From an uncultured Bacteroidota bacterium (GTDB taxonomy: Bacteria; Bacteroidota; Bacteroidia; NS11-12g; UBA9320): 53,597 nucleotides of DNA. A program made the translations under genes and the position numbers. The notes under the pieces are model-generated. The model had not been told where the DNA came from. It was given only the letters and a program-made list of their open reading frames with translations, and made no database searches. Of this stretch, positions 36,031-45,493 are shown one piece after another. Location: assembly GCA_913043145.1 (NCBI GenBank), contig CAJWLP010000008.1:1-53597 (forward strand). Direction: 5' to 3'. Position 1 is the stretch's first letter, and each line of letters opens with the position of its first letter.

Positions 36031-36414
36031 TTAATTATTTTGGGCTCCATCCGATATCCAAGATTCAATTTTTCTTATATCACATGAATCCATCTTTTCT
36101 TGATTTTTTGGCATGGGTGAAGCTCCATTATGATTAATACTCTTGGCAAGTCTAGAATTATCAACCCAAATTTTTGTTTGAGCATAATCCTCTAAATTAA
36201 CGCCTCCTTGAGGGTTTATAGTATTGTGACAACTAATACAATTATAATTTTGAAGTATAGGATAAATATCGTTGCTGAATGACATATCGCTAATTATACA
36301 ACTATTGCTGGGATACAAATTCTCCTCATTATCGTATTTGCAACCAATTATTAAGATACAGGTAAGTATGAACACTGCATTTAATTGAATGATATATGGT
36401 TTAAAAATTAGCAT
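36031..36414 (-). CDS. Cytochrome c-type lipoprotein (single heme)
   Basis: 127 residues. A hydrophobic segment ends in the lipobox LIIGC (Cys25). A single heme-attachment motif CISCH follows YPILQNYN (about 60), in the pattern of the small cytochromes c found in Bacteroidota and Planctomycetes. A downstream ASPMPKNQEKM offers possible distal methionine ligands. It is probably a membrane-tethered electron carrier, perhaps for a periplasmic oxidase or dehydrogenase. First gene of the operon with the OB-fold, YceI and DUF5777 genes. I see no clear promoter box in the 41 bases upstream. Confidence 0.88.
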   Translation of the reverse strand: MLIFKPYIIQLNAVFILTCILIIGCKYDNEENLYPSNSCIISDMSFSNDIYPILQNYNCISCHNTINPQGGVNLEDYAQTKIWVDNSRLAKSINHNGASPMPKNQEKMDSCDIRKIESWISDGAQNN

Positions 36415-36455
36415 GGTTACATCTTACTATTAACGTTAAGAGATACGTGTTAGTT

Positions 36456-37994
36456 TTAAAGTGGGATGTTCCCGTGTTTTTTATGTGGTATTGAATCCAC
36501 TTTGTTTTCAAGCATTGCAAACGCTTTGATAAGCTTTAATCGGGTTTGTTCAGGATAAATAACTTCATCAACAAATCCTCTTTCAGCAGCTCGGTATGGA
36601 TTAGCAAATATATCAGCATATTCCTTTTCTTTGTTTTTTAGTGCGAGTTCAGGATCATTAGCAGATTTTATTTCATTCCTAAAAATAATTTCTGCTGCAC
36701 CTTTGGCCCCCATTACAGCAATTTCTGCACTTGGCCACGCAAAATTCATATCTGCTCCGATATGTTTACTATTCATAACATCGTATGCTCCACCATAGGC
36801 TTTTCTGGTAATCACAGTAATTCTTGGGACGGTAGCCTCACTAAATGCATATAATAGTTTAGCACCATTTGTAATAATTGCATTCCATTCTTGATCTGTT
36901 CCAGGTAAAAATCCTGGGACATCTTCTAAGACCAATAGTGGGATATTAAAACAATCACAAAAACGAACAAAACGGGCTGCTTTTTGTGATGATTGAACAT
37001 CTAAAACACCAGCTAAATATGCAGGTTGATTTGCAACAATACCAATGCTCTTACCTGCTAATCTAGCAAATCCAACAACAATATTAGGAGCGAAATCCTT
37101 GTGAATTTCGAAGAATGATTCTTGATCAATTATCCCATGAATAACCTCTTTAATATCATAAGGTTGGTTTGGGTTTTCAGGTACAATATTGATGAGATTA
37201 TTCCTAATCTCATCCTCAATTTCGTAGGGTAATTCAGGGGCCGAATCCTCGCAATTTTGTGGGATGTAGGATAATAGTTTTTTAATGTCTTCAATTGCTT
37301 GCAAATCATTGCTAGCAGTGAGGTGTGCTACTCCACTTTTTTCGGAATGAACTGATGCTCCACCCAAATCCTCAGATGTGACTTCTTCATTGGTAACCGT
37401 TTTTACAACATTGGGTCCTGTTACAAACATATAGCTAGTATCCTCTACCATGAGAATGAAATCCGTAATTGCTGGGGAGTAGACAGCTCCACCAGCACAT
37501 GGACCCATTACAAGACTCAATTGCGGTATTACACCACTCGCACGCGTATTACGATAAAATATGTCAGCATATCCTCCAAGAGAAACTACACCCTCCTGGA
37601 TTCGAGCTCCCCCACTATCGTTTAATCCAATAACCGGAGCTCCATTCTTCATAGCCATATCCATGATTTTACAAATTTTCTCTGCATGAGTTTCAGATAG
37701 TGATCCCCCAAAAACGGTAAAGTCTTGAGAGAACACATAAACTAATCGTCCATTAATTGTTCCATACCCTGTTACCACCCCATCTCCAGGATAGTGCATT
37801 TTTTCCATTCCAAAATCAGTACTTCGGTGTTTTATTAATGCACCAATTTCCTCGAATGAGTTTTTGTCAAGCAATAAATCCAATCGTTCTCGTGCTGTGA
37901 GTTTATTTTTGGCATGTTGAGCGTCAATTCTTTTTTGTCCACCACCCATTTTGGATGAAGTCAGTTTTTGGTCTAGGGTTTCTCTTTTATTCAT
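36456..37994 (-). CDS. Acyl-CoA carboxylase beta subunit (propionyl/methylmalonyl-CoA type)
   Basis: 512-residue carboxyltransferase with both crotonase-like halves: [20 protein letters not shown] at the start, [16 protein letters not shown], the oxyanion-hole glycine-rich [14 protein letters not shown], and in the second half [26 protein letters not shown] and [16 protein letters not shown]. It transfers CO2 from carboxybiotin to an acyl-CoA, or reverses this as methylmalonyl-CoA decarboxylase alpha. No biotin carboxylase or biotin carrier gene is nearby. I use the ATG at 37994, one base past the yebC stop; the ATG at 38009 would overlap yebC. Confidence 0.93.
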   Translation of the reverse strand: MNKRETLDQKLTSSKMGGGQKRIDAQHAKNKLTARERLDLLLDKNSFEEIGALIKHRSTDFGMEKMHYPGDGVVTGYGTINGRLVYVFSQDFTVFGGSLSETHAEKICKIMDMAMKNGAPVIGLNDSGGARIQEGVVSLGGYADIFYRNTRASGVIPQLSLVMGPCAGGAVYSPAITDFILMVEDTSYMFVTGPNVVKTVTNEEVTSEDLGGASVHSEKSGVAHLTASNDLQAIEDIKKLLSYIPQNCEDSAPELPYEIEDEIRNNLINIVPENPNQPYDIKEVIHGIIDQESFFEIHKDFAPNIVVGFARLAGKSIGIVANQPAYLAGVLDVQSSQKAARFVRFCDCFNIPLLVLEDVPGFLPGTDQEWNAIITNGAKLLYAFSEATVPRITVITRKAYGGAYDVMNSKHIGADMNFAWPSAEIAVMGAKGAAEIIFRNEIKSANDPELALKNKEKEYADIFANPYRAAERGFVDEVIYPEQTRLKLIKAFAMLENKVDSIPHKKHGNIPL

Positions 37995-37995
37995 G

Positions 37996-38754
37996 CTAGT
38001 TATCTTCAATTTGAGCGATTAGTTCTTCGGTTAGTTCTAGGTTGTGGAATACAGTTTGGATGTCGTCATCCTCTTCAAACTTATCTATAATTTTTAAAAC
38101 CTCCTCCGCTTCAGAAAGTTCTAATGTTTTTGTTGTTACAGGTATTTGGTGTATTTCTGTGGATTTAGCTGTTATGTTTAGCTGTTGTAATTTGGATTGC
38201 ATACCACCATAATCATCAAATGAAGTATAAGCAATTAACCCTCCATCATCAAAGATTACCTCGTTTGCCCCGCCATCAATTAGTTCTAATTCCAAATCAT
38301 CATTATTCCATTCGGCAATGGATTCAGCAGAGATTGTAAAAACACCATTAGTCTCAAAAACGTAACTTAAAGATCCATTAGTTCCTAAGGAACCATTATT
38401 TTTAGTAAATATCGATCGAACATTTGCTACAGTCCTATTGATATTATCGGATGTTGCATGCAGGTAAATGGCAATACCATGTGGTCCATAACCTTCATAG
38501 GTATAGGATTGTAAATTAGCAGCTTCAGCTCCAGAACCTTTCTTTATAGCACGTTCAATCGTGTCTTTTGGCAAGTTAGCACCCTTACCATTTTGAACTG
38601 CAAGCCTCAAACTTGGATTACTATCCAAGTCTGGGCCACCATCTCTAGCGGCTATGGTAATTTCCTTGATAATTCGTGTCCATACTTTTGCTCGTTTTTT
38701 ATCTTGTGCGGCTTTTCGATGTTTTATGTTCGCCCATTTACTGTGTCCTGCCAT
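37996..38754 (-). CDS. yebC: YebC/PmpR family protein
   Basis: 252 residues, beginning with the invariant [20 protein letters not shown], then [20 protein letters not shown] and [13 protein letters not shown]. Long treated as a DNA-binding regulator, the family has more recently been tied to translation, helping ribosomes at difficult proline-type stretches. A TAAGTTTG box lies 23 bases upstream and a terminator of the convergently placed upstream transcript precedes it, so transcription starts here and probably continues into the carboxylase gene, one base downstream. Confidence 0.95.
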   Translation of the reverse strand: MAGHSKWANIKHRKAAQDKKRAKVWTRIIKEITIAARDGGPDLDSNPSLRLAVQNGKGANLPKDTIERAIKKGSGAEAANLQSYTYEGYGPHGIAIYLHATSDNINRTVANVRSIFTKNNGSLGTNGSLSYVFETNGVFTISAESIAEWNNDDLELELIDGGANEVIFDDGGLIAYTSFDDYGGMQSKLQQLNITAKSTEIHQIPVTTKTLELSEAEEVLKIIDKFEEDDDIQTVFHNLELTEELIAQIEDN

Positions 38755-38777
38755 AGTATTGATTATAGGTGTTTAGG

Positions 38778-38785
38778 CAAACTTA
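38778..38785 (-). promoter_or_regulatory. Bacteroidota -7 box TAAGTTTG
   Basis: Exact TAnnTTTG on the minus strand, 23 bases upstream of the yebC ATG and just after the terminator of the preceding gene. No TTG at -33 spacing. Confidence 0.5.
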
Positions 38786-38797
38786 AAGTAAACTCAC

Positions 38798-38826
38798 AAA
38801 AAAACCGCCCATGTTTTGAGCGGTTT
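38798..38826 (-). terminator. Rho-independent terminator after the type A secreted protein gene
   Basis: Stem AAACCGC (38802-38808) pairs with GCGGTTT (38820-38826); on the minus strand it is followed by seven T residues. It separates the gene ending at 38849 from the yebC promoter. Confidence 0.8.
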
Positions 38827-38848
38827 GAGATCATATTGTTTATTAATA

Positions 38849-39601
38849 TTAATGAGAAATAGTCACTTTGGACGTACTCACTTTTGTCCCGTTAGTAACT
38901 TTAAGGATGTAAACTCCTTTACTCAAGTCTGCCACATCAATGGTATATTGATTAGGAGAAATAGCCTGATTCCTATTTGGCGATGCTACTACTTTACCAG
39001 TAAGGTCAAATAATTCGATGTTAACTGCATTACTTTCTGCAAACAGTAAGCGAACGTTCAACTGATCATTTGCTGGATTGGGATATACGGCAATGTTATC
39101 AGAATTATATTTTACATCTTCTACAGATACATTCCATCGTTGTGGGTTCCACCAAGTTATGTCAACGAATGTAGAGTTATTACTTGAATCAGAATCAAGG
39201 TAAGGAGATGTTCTATCCATAATGTATGAAGTTGCACCTAATCTTACATCTCTTGATTCAAATGGATATGAGCCAAGTGATATATTTTCATTTATAATAT
39301 TAAAAGTCCCACCAACTGGTATATCTTCTGTGATAACCTGATAGTAGAAGCCGTTTGGGATTTGAGCAATAACTTGACTAAGTTTTAAGTCAATCATCAA
39401 TAAATTGTATATCACAGTATCTCCAGTAAAAATGGTCGATGTGCCTCGATTCTCGCATTCCAAATTAACAGGAATTGGTGTTCCTGAGGAAGTATTAGAC
39501 TCAAGTTCAGTTGGCTCTATAATGGACTTAATAGCCCAATCTACTTGAGCAAATGAAAGACTAGTTAGAGCGATCAGTAATAATGTAAATATTTTTTTCA
39601 T
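38849..39601 (-). CDS. T9SS type A secreted protein (250 aa)
   Basis: A signal peptide (MKKIFTLLLIALTSLSFAQ) leads an Ig-like or CARDB-like beta domain (about 20-165; DTVIYNLLMIDLKLSQVI, VPVGGTFNI-type strands), then a type A sorting domain from about 175 (VYPNPANDQLNV, FDLTGKVV, DLSKGVYILKV, ending KVTISH). The protein is small for T9SS cargo and has no catalytic motif. I start at the ATG at 39601; seven extra residues are open upstream. It is flanked by its own -7 box and a terminator, so it is a single-gene transcript. Confidence 0.88.
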   Translation of the reverse strand: MKKIFTLLLIALTSLSFAQVDWAIKSIIEPTELESNTSSGTPIPVNLECENRGTSTIFTGDTVIYNLLMIDLKLSQVIAQIPNGFYYQVITEDIPVGGTFNIINENISLGSYPFESRDVRLGATSYIMDRTSPYLDSDSSNNSTFVDITWWNPQRWNVSVEDVKYNSDNIAVYPNPANDQLNVRLLFAESNAVNIELFDLTGKVVASPNRNQAISPNQYTIDVADLSKGVYILKVTNGTKVSTSKVTISH

Positions 39602-39619
39602 GGGCTTAAAATTTGAAAG

Positions 39620-39627
39620 CAAATTTA
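39620..39627 (-). promoter_or_regulatory. Bacteroidota -7 box TAAATTTG
   Basis: Exact TAnnTTTG on the minus strand, 18 bases before the ATG at 39601 and just outside the end of the SNF2 gene. No TTG at -33 spacing. Confidence 0.5.
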
Positions 39628-39642
39628 CTAGATATATCCGTA

Positions 39643-42525
39643 TTATTCTAATAAAAGTTGAAGGTCTTTAAGGTTGATATTCTTGAGTATGCTGCTTTCA
39701 GAGTGAATTAGATCTTTAGATATTTTTTTCTTTTGGTTTTGTAGTTGGGTTATTTTTTCTTCTATGGTACCCTTTGAGATGAATTTATAACTAAAAACAG
39801 GTTTAGTTTGTCCTATTCGGTGACTCCTATCCCTGGCTTGAGCTTCGGCAGCAGGATTCCACCATGGATCAGCTATGAATACATAGTCAGCCGCAGTTAG
39901 GTTAAGACCTACTCCACCAGCTTTTAAAGAAATCAAGAAGACGCATGGACTTGCTTGTGTCTGAAATTCATGAACAAAGGATTGCCTTTTTTCTTTAGAT
40001 GTAGCTCCTGTAAGTTTAAAATAGGAAAGTTCAGATTTTAGAATTGCTTTTTCAAGCAATTCTAAATAGGTAACGAATTGAGAGAAAACTAATATTTTGT
40101 GTCCGTCCGATATTCCTGTATGAATTTTTTCAAGTAAGAGTTCATGTTTCCCACTATCGTAAATATAGCTGTCATCCATTAAAATGGGGTGGTTTGAAAT
40201 TTGCCTTAGCTTTGAAAGCCCTTGTAATATCGATAGCTTAGATGCTTTGAATTCTTTTTGATCTTCTCTATTTAAAAGATTATTCCGATATTCCGATTTT
40301 ACTTTTTCGTAATACTTTTCTTGTTCCTCAGACATTCCACAATAGATGATTTTTTCTTGAATGTCAGGCAAGTCTTTTGCAACTTCTTCTTTTGTCCTTC
40401 TGAGTAAAAAAGGTTGAATGATTTTCTTTAATTCTTCAACTTTCTTTTCATCGTTTTGTTTTTCAATAGGTTTGGCATATTTTTCATTAAATTGATTCAA
40501 AGACCCTAGTAACCCTTTGTTTAAAAAATTCATTTGACTCCAAAGATCTTTAATTGTATTTTCTATGGGTGTCCCGGACAGTGCAATTCGACAGTTAGCA
40601 TTCAATTTATTGATATATTGAGTAGTTTTTGCAGAGTAGTTTTTAATGTTTTGACTTTCATCTAAAAGAATGATCTCAAATTGAGCATCTTGAAAAAGAT
40701 GGTTATCGTTTCTAATAAGTCCGTAACTAGTAATAATCAAGTCTATATTTTCAAACTGATTAATTTCTTTATATCGTTTACTGCCAGAATGAATTTTTAT
40801 ACGAAGTTCGGAAGTGAATTTTGAACATTCATTAACCCAGTTATAAAGCAGTGATGTGGGTGCAACTATTAAAAAAGAAGGTGTTGTTTTTTCTTTTGGA
40901 AGTGCATGATTCACTTTTTGAATAAATGCAAGTGCTTGGATTGTTTTCCCTAGTCCCATATCATCAGCTAAAATTCCCCCAAAATGGTTGTTTTTTAAAA
41001 ACATCAACCAACTTAATCCATCTTTTTGATAGGGTCTAAGTTTGCCTTTAAATAGTGAATGAGGTTTTTCACTTTTTATATCTACTAACTTGTTTAAATG
41101 TTGTTTTATCTTCTCAGATTGAATATGACTTAGAATATTCAGCTCGTACTTTTGGATTGAATATTGATTGCTTTTTTGTTTAGTATTGAACAAAGATTCT
41201 CCAAGTGCAAACCATTCCTCAGGGAAAAGAAAAATCTCTCCGCTGGCTAATGTCATTTGACTTTGCCCTTTTTTCATTTCAGAAACTATTTTACTGAAGG
41301 GAATTTTAGAATCACCGATTCTAACCACCATTTTTAGATCAAACCAATCAATTTTGTCTTTAATGGAATATTCCAAGATGGGTTTTTCTACGACAAGTTG
41401 AATGTTTAAATCATTTTCAATCTCAAAATAATTTTGCTTTAAAAAATCATAATTAAGTTGAAGCCAAGTAAGGCAATGGTTAAGTGAATTAAAGTTACCA
41501 GTGAAAAAGGATCCTTCTTGATGAGTTAGTCCTTTTTCTGTTAAAAGATTTGATTTATTTGATTCCCATATAACAGACCGTTTATATTTGGTAAATAAGG
41601 GTTGATTATCTTTCCAATCCATTTTAACATGAAAAAACTTATCAGGATGATAGGGAAACACATTTTTGTCGTAAATAATATTTAAGTTAAAACCAAAGAC
41701 ATTGTCTTTTTGGGTTATAGATAATTGTGGTAATGCAGATTCTTTTTTTGTATTTATAGTGAACCCTTGAGCTTGGACAGGGGAAGTCTCAAGTAATGGG
41801 CGAACAAATTTTTTGTAATATGATTGTTGATTTTCTGGTTTAACATGAATGTATTTTTTGTGAAGGAAAATTCCAATTTTATTTCCATCTACAAAGTCAT
41901 AAAATTTATAAATGGTATTGTGAACTAATATTCTTGCAGGTTTTGAAGATAGAAGAAGTCCATTTTGCTTCATAAATAAAATTCTATCGTCCCCATGTTT
42001 GAGCGTCACGAAGTATGAAGTGCCATTTTCATTTTTACGAAAATGGAAAAGAACTTTGGTAAAATCGGCCTTAATTTCTATGGGGTGAGCTGCAGGGTTT
42101 ATATCATCTGCGAGATAAATCTGATTATTTGAAGAATCGATATTTTTAAAAAAAATGGATATTATCTCATCCATGTATGGCCTTATATTATTCTTAAAGA
42201 AAGATTTATCAAAATGTTTTTGAAAGTATTCTTTTGGACGAATTTTTTGTTTGGGAGAAAATTTACGAATAATATTTTCAATCATCAAAGGGTCCAGCAA
42301 TTCAATCTGCCTAAGTTCTTCTTCGGATAATTTGTCATAGTAAGAAGCATTTCCTGAAAATACTTTTTGGTAAGTTAGAGACAGGGTGTTTAATGATGTA
42401 TAAGCAATAATATATGGATTAATCATCACTCCCAGTTGAGGATGTTGATGAATACTAAATGCCAATTTATACTTCGAATTGTTTTCTACTTTCAAGCTAT
42501 TATTACGACTTGTATAATCGAGCAA
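39643..42525 (-). CDS. SNF2-family DEAD/DEAH-box helicase
   Basis: 960 residues. The ~480-residue N-terminal part is the bacterial SNF2-associated region. The motor follows: motif I ILADDMGLGKTIQAL (about 520), LIVAPTSLLYNW, motif II DESQ in LLDESQNIKN, SGTPIENTIKDLWSQMNFL, then the C-terminal lobe with ILVFSQFVTYLELLE, LISLKAGGVGLNLTAADYVF, and motif VI DRSHRIGQTKPV. It is an ATP-driven double-stranded DNA translocase, with targets unknown. The start is a TTG at 42525 that lies within an inverted repeat; a TTG at 42495 would also fit. A 13-bp perfect hairpin sits inside the coding sequence (40037-40066). Confidence 0.93.
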   Translation of the reverse strand: MLDYTSRNNSLKVENNSKYKLAFSIHQHPQLGVMINPYIIAYTSLNTLSLTYQKVFSGNASYYDKLSEEELRQIELLDPLMIENIIRKFSPKQKIRPKEYFQKHFDKSFFKNNIRPYMDEIISIFFKNIDSSNNQIYLADDINPAAHPIEIKADFTKVLFHFRKNENGTSYFVTLKHGDDRILFMKQNGLLLSSKPARILVHNTIYKFYDFVDGNKIGIFLHKKYIHVKPENQQSYYKKFVRPLLETSPVQAQGFTINTKKESALPQLSITQKDNVFGFNLNIIYDKNVFPYHPDKFFHVKMDWKDNQPLFTKYKRSVIWESNKSNLLTEKGLTHQEGSFFTGNFNSLNHCLTWLQLNYDFLKQNYFEIENDLNIQLVVEKPILEYSIKDKIDWFDLKMVVRIGDSKIPFSKIVSEMKKGQSQMTLASGEIFLFPEEWFALGESLFNTKQKSNQYSIQKYELNILSHIQSEKIKQHLNKLVDIKSEKPHSLFKGKLRPYQKDGLSWLMFLKNNHFGGILADDMGLGKTIQALAFIQKVNHALPKEKTTPSFLIVAPTSLLYNWVNECSKFTSELRIKIHSGSKRYKEINQFENIDLIITSYGLIRNDNHLFQDAQFEIILLDESQNIKNYSAKTTQYINKLNANCRIALSGTPIENTIKDLWSQMNFLNKGLLGSLNQFNEKYAKPIEKQNDEKKVEELKKIIQPFLLRRTKEEVAKDLPDIQEKIIYCGMSEEQEKYYEKVKSEYRNNLLNREDQKEFKASKLSILQGLSKLRQISNHPILMDDSYIYDSGKHELLLEKIHTGISDGHKILVFSQFVTYLELLEKAILKSELSYFKLTGATSKEKRQSFVHEFQTQASPCVFLISLKAGGVGLNLTAADYVFIADPWWNPAAEAQARDRSHRIGQTKPVFSYKFISKGTIEEKITQLQNQKKKISKDLIHSESSILKNINLKDLQLLLE
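40037..40066 (-). other. 13-bp perfect hairpin inside the SNF2 coding sequence
   Basis: Arms TTTAGAATTGCTT and AAGCAATTCTAAA enclose four bases that read GAAA in the mRNA, a GNRA-type tetraloop. The region codes for part of a helix (LLEKAILKSEL) in the second helicase lobe. Confidence 0.6.
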
Positions 42526-42532
42526 TATACAA
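42510..42532. repeat. Inverted repeat over the SNF2 start
   Basis: Arms TTGTATA (42510-42516) and TATACAA (42526-42532) with a 9-base spacer. It spans the presumed TTG start at 42525 and could be an operator or a translation-controlling hairpin. Chance in AT-rich DNA is possible. Confidence 0.35.
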
Positions 42533-42559
42533 CTAGATTATTTCGCAATAAAATCTATT

Positions 42560-43117
42560 TTATCCTTCTAAAAATTTTGTTTCTAAAAATTCTATGATTT
42601 GGTCTGGTTTAAGTTTTCTCCAATCAATATCATTTAATCGACCACCAAATGAAAGCTGATTTTTGAGGTGATAACGGTGCAATTCATCCAATACATGGGG
42701 AAGTGCATTGATTAAATAGATCTCGCCATTAATTTCTTCTTTCCATTCTTTGTAATAGTCATCTCCATCGGCATGAAAGTTTAGAACATTTTCCATGATA
42801 ACAACAAAATTCTGAATTCCGCAATCAATGAGTTGATTAATAAGTTCAGTTTTAAAGATCATAATATCATTATTTATGGCATCATTCCACTCGCCAATTA
42901 ATTCAATAATGCAAAATTGTTCATCATAATCAGCATAAATCAGCTTATATAACAAAGTATCGCTTCCAAAATTATCCCATTGAGGGTGGAGAACGAAATT
43001 GTAAACTTTGTTTGTGTAGTGAAATTCAGAGTACTGATTTTTATAATTTAAAGCATTTGGATCATCCTCTGATCTATAGACATCCCTCCATAAAAAAAAG
43101 GGTTCAATGTTATGCAT
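42560..43117 (-). CDS. Conserved Bacteroidota protein of unknown function (185 aa)
   Basis: I recognise this as a protein found next to envelope genes in many Bacteroidota but with no known role. Its hallmark is the start IEPFFLWRDVYRSEDDP, then FHYTNKVYNFVLHPQWDNFGSDTL, IIELIGEWNDAINNDIM and ENVLNFHADGDDYY. No signal peptide or membrane span. I start at the ATG at 43117, directly before the IEPFF block, overlapping the glycosyltransferase end by eight bases; longer starts at 43138 and 43174 would lie deeper in that gene. Confidence 0.8.
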   Translation of the reverse strand: MHNIEPFFLWRDVYRSEDDPNALNYKNQYSEFHYTNKVYNFVLHPQWDNFGSDTLLYKLIYADYDEQFCIIELIGEWNDAINNDIMIFKTELINQLIDCGIQNFVVIMENVLNFHADGDDYYKEWKEEINGEIYLINALPHVLDELHRYHLKNQLSFGGRLNDIDWRKLKPDQIIEFLETKFLEG

Positions 43118-44039
43118 GAGTTTTGATATTGGTCTCATCAACCAAGTACAACGGTCTTTTTTTAACATTGTCATTTATGCGAGCAATGTATTCTCCGATC
43201 ATGCCAATACCTAATAATTGAATCCCGCCAAGAAAAACTATACTGATCATTAGTGAGGGCCATCCTGGTTCGTATATTTTTAATATAAACTTAGCGTAGA
43301 GTGTATATAGTATGAGAATAAACCCTAGGAAAGCACAAACAAATCCAGAAATTGTAGCTAATCGCAATGGCCAATTAGAAAAAGAGGTAATGGCATCAAT
43401 GGCTAAACGGATCATTTTTCTGTAAGTGTAATTCGTTTCACCTGCGTTTCTTCCTTTTCGTTCATATTCAATTGGTGTCTGTTTGAATCCTAACCATGCA
43501 ATTTGACCTCTTAAGTATCGTTGTTTCTCTGCCATTTGCTTCAAAGCATCCACCACTTTTCGGTTAATAATTCTGAAGTCTCCAGTATCTACAGGAATTT
43601 CTATGGATGTTATTTTGTTAAGTAGTTTATAAAAGAAACTTGCTGTCCATTTCTTGACTAAAGATTCATTAGCTCTCTTTATTCGTTTGGCATATACGAC
43701 ATCATATCCTTCATTCATTTTGCTGATAAGATCGGGGATAAGTTCTGGAGGGTCCTGTCCGTCTGCATCCATCAAAATTACTTGATCTCCCGAGGCATAA
43801 TCAATTCCAGCAGAGACAGCAATTTGGTGTCCAAAATTTCGACTTAATCCAATAAATTTTAGTTCTGAGTGGAAGGAACATAGCGATTGTATGAGCTCAA
43901 GCGATTGATCTGTACTCCCATCATTTACTAAAATGATTTCAAAATTTTGTTTGATATCCTTCAACTGGGTGAGTAAATCATCAATGAAAGATTTCAGACC
44001 TTTTTCTTCATTGTATATGGGCAAAACCACAGAAATCAT
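43110..44039 (-). CDS. GT2-family membrane glycosyltransferase (GtrB/DPM1-like)
   Basis: 309 residues. An N-terminal GT-A domain has VVLPIYNEEKGL, VNDGSTDQSLELI, the DXD-like MDADGQDPPEL and GDFRIINRKVVDAL, as in polyprenyl-phosphate sugar transferases. Two C-terminal membrane helices (about 228-255 and 263-290) anchor it. Such enzymes load a sugar from a nucleotide donor onto a lipid carrier at the cytoplasmic face of the membrane. The donor and acceptor are unknown. It precedes the conserved 185-residue gene in the same operon and diverges from mpl. Confidence 0.92.
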   Translation of the reverse strand: MISVVLPIYNEEKGLKSFIDDLLTQLKDIKQNFEIILVNDGSTDQSLELIQSLCSFHSELKFIGLSRNFGHQIAVSAGIDYASGDQVILMDADGQDPPELIPDLISKMNEGYDVVYAKRIKRANESLVKKWTASFFYKLLNKITSIEIPVDTGDFRIINRKVVDALKQMAEKQRYLRGQIAWLGFKQTPIEYERKGRNAGETNYTYRKMIRLAIDAITSFSNWPLRLATISGFVCAFLGFILILYTLYAKFILKIYEPGWPSLMISIVFLGGIQLLGIGMIGEYIARINDNVKKRPLYLVDETNIKTHA

Positions 44040-44128
44040 TTATGCAAATTAAGTCATAAATTAGAAATGCGGGTGTAAACTATTTAAGCCATTAATTTCA
44101 ACCAAATATGGATGGTTTATCGTTTCTT

Positions 44129-44136
44129 TATTTTTG
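44129..44136 (+). promoter_or_regulatory. Bacteroidota -7 box TATTTTTG
   Basis: Exact TAnnTTTG on the plus strand, 34 bases before the TTG start of mpl. No TTG at -33 spacing. Confidence 0.4.
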
Positions 44137-44170
44137 GTTATAAATTCGCTCAAATAAAAAATCAATTAAA

Positions 44171-45493
44171 TTGAAACGTGTTCATTTAATAGCGATAGGA
44201 GGTGCAATTATGCACAATCTTGCAATAGCATTACAAAGAAAGGGTCATCATGTTTCCGGATCTGATGACGCCATATATGATCCAGCTCGTTCTAATTTAA
44301 AAGAGAATAACTTACTCCCTTCGATTGGTTGGGACGAGAGTGTAATCACTTCAGATATAGATGTTGTAATTCTCGGGATGCATGCTAGAAAAGATAATCC
44401 TGAGCTTTTGAAGGCTAAGCAATTAAATCTGAATATTATGTCGTTCCCAGAGTTTATAGCTACTGAAAGTAAGGATAAAAAGCGGGTAGTTGTAGCAGGA
44501 AGTCACGGTAAAACCACAACTACAGCTATGATTATGTATGTTTTATCTCGTCTGAATATCGATTTTGATTATTTAGTGGGTTCGTCAATTAATGGGTTTG
44601 ATTTATCTGTCAAAATTTCTGATGCACCTCTAATTATTATAGAAGGGGATGAGTATTTGAGCTCACCAATGGATCTTAAGTCCAAATTTTTGTGGTATAA
44701 TCCACACATATCAATCATTACAGGTATTGCTTATGATCATATTAATGTTTTCCCAACTTTTGATTCATATTTAGAGACGTTTAAAAAGTATATGAATACT
44801 CATGTATCAAAAGGTCAGTTTTTTTGGTACAAAAACGATATTCATTTACAAAAATTAGTGGAAGTATCCTTGTGTTCTAATATGGCTTATGATACACCAG
44901 TTTATAAAAATACTTCCAACGGGTCATTAATTTCATACGCAGGCTCATGGTATCCACTTGAGATTGTAGGTAAGCATAATTTAGAAAATCTACAAGCTGC
45001 TCAGTTAGTATGTGAACAATTAGGTGTTCCAGGCGATGAATTTTACCAAGCAATTAAAGAATTTTCAGGTGCAGGTAAGCGTATGGAAAAGATTTTTGAT
45101 AAGAACGGTCAAGTGGTATATCGAGATTTTGCTCATTCACCGAGTAAGCTGAAAGCCACAACAGAGGCTATAAAGGATTCGTTTGAGGGGAAGTTGATAG
45201 CTGTATTCGAACTGCATACATTCAGTAGTTTGACCAAAGATTTTTTGCCTCTATACAAGGATACGATGGATGCCGCAGACCATGCAATTGTGTTCTATAA
45301 TGATGCTATTTTTGAACATAAAAAAATGGAATATATAGATGCTTCTTTTGTCCAAAATAGTTTTGGAAATGTTGAGGTTATGCATTTTACATCAGATTTA
45401 GAAAACATCGTTAATACTTCTTTTGAACAAGGAGATAATGTCCTCTTAATGAGTTCCGGGACATTCCAAAAAGCATCATTTACGTTTGATTAA
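44171..45493 (+). CDS. mpl: UDP-N-acetylmuramate:tripeptide ligase Mpl
   Basis: Mur-ligase family enzyme that joins the recycled L-Ala-gamma-D-Glu-mDAP peptide to UDP-MurNAc, saving wall turnover products. 440 residues. Visible: the N-terminal HLIAIGGAIMHNLAIALQRK characteristic of Mpl (as against MurC), the ATP motif GSHGKTTTTAM (about 111-121), EGDEYLSSPMDLKSKFLWY, the second-domain KHNLENLQAAQ, and DFAHSPSKLKAT. The start is a TTG at 44171, which matches where the family normally begins; no ATG lies nearby in frame. Convergent with the HmuY-like gene, overlapping four bases. Confidence 0.94.
   Translation: MKRVHLIAIGGAIMHNLAIALQRKGHHVSGSDDAIYDPARSNLKENNLLPSIGWDESVITSDIDVVILGMHARKDNPELLKAKQLNLNIMSFPEFIATESKDKKRVVVAGSHGKTTTTAMIMYVLSRLNIDFDYLVGSSINGFDLSVKISDAPLIIIEGDEYLSSPMDLKSKFLWYNPHISIITGIAYDHINVFPTFDSYLETFKKYMNTHVSKGQFFWYKNDIHLQKLVEVSLCSNMAYDTPVYKNTSNGSLISYAGSWYPLEIVGKHNLENLQAAQLVCEQLGVPGDEFYQAIKEFSGAGKRMEKIFDKNGQVVYRDFAHSPSKLKATTEAIKDSFEGKLIAVFELHTFSSLTKDFLPLYKDTMDAADHAIVFYNDAIFEHKKMEYIDASFVQNSFGNVEVMHFTSDLENIVNTSFEQGDNVLLMSSGTFQKASFTFD

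Noticed and set aside
40037-40066. Intragenic terminator in the SNF2 gene
   Set aside because: The stem is strong, but no T-run follows it on the coding strand.
43118-43174. Longer start for the 185-residue conserved gene
   Set aside because: It would lie wholly inside the glycosyltransferase gene, and the conserved block begins just after the ATG at 43117.
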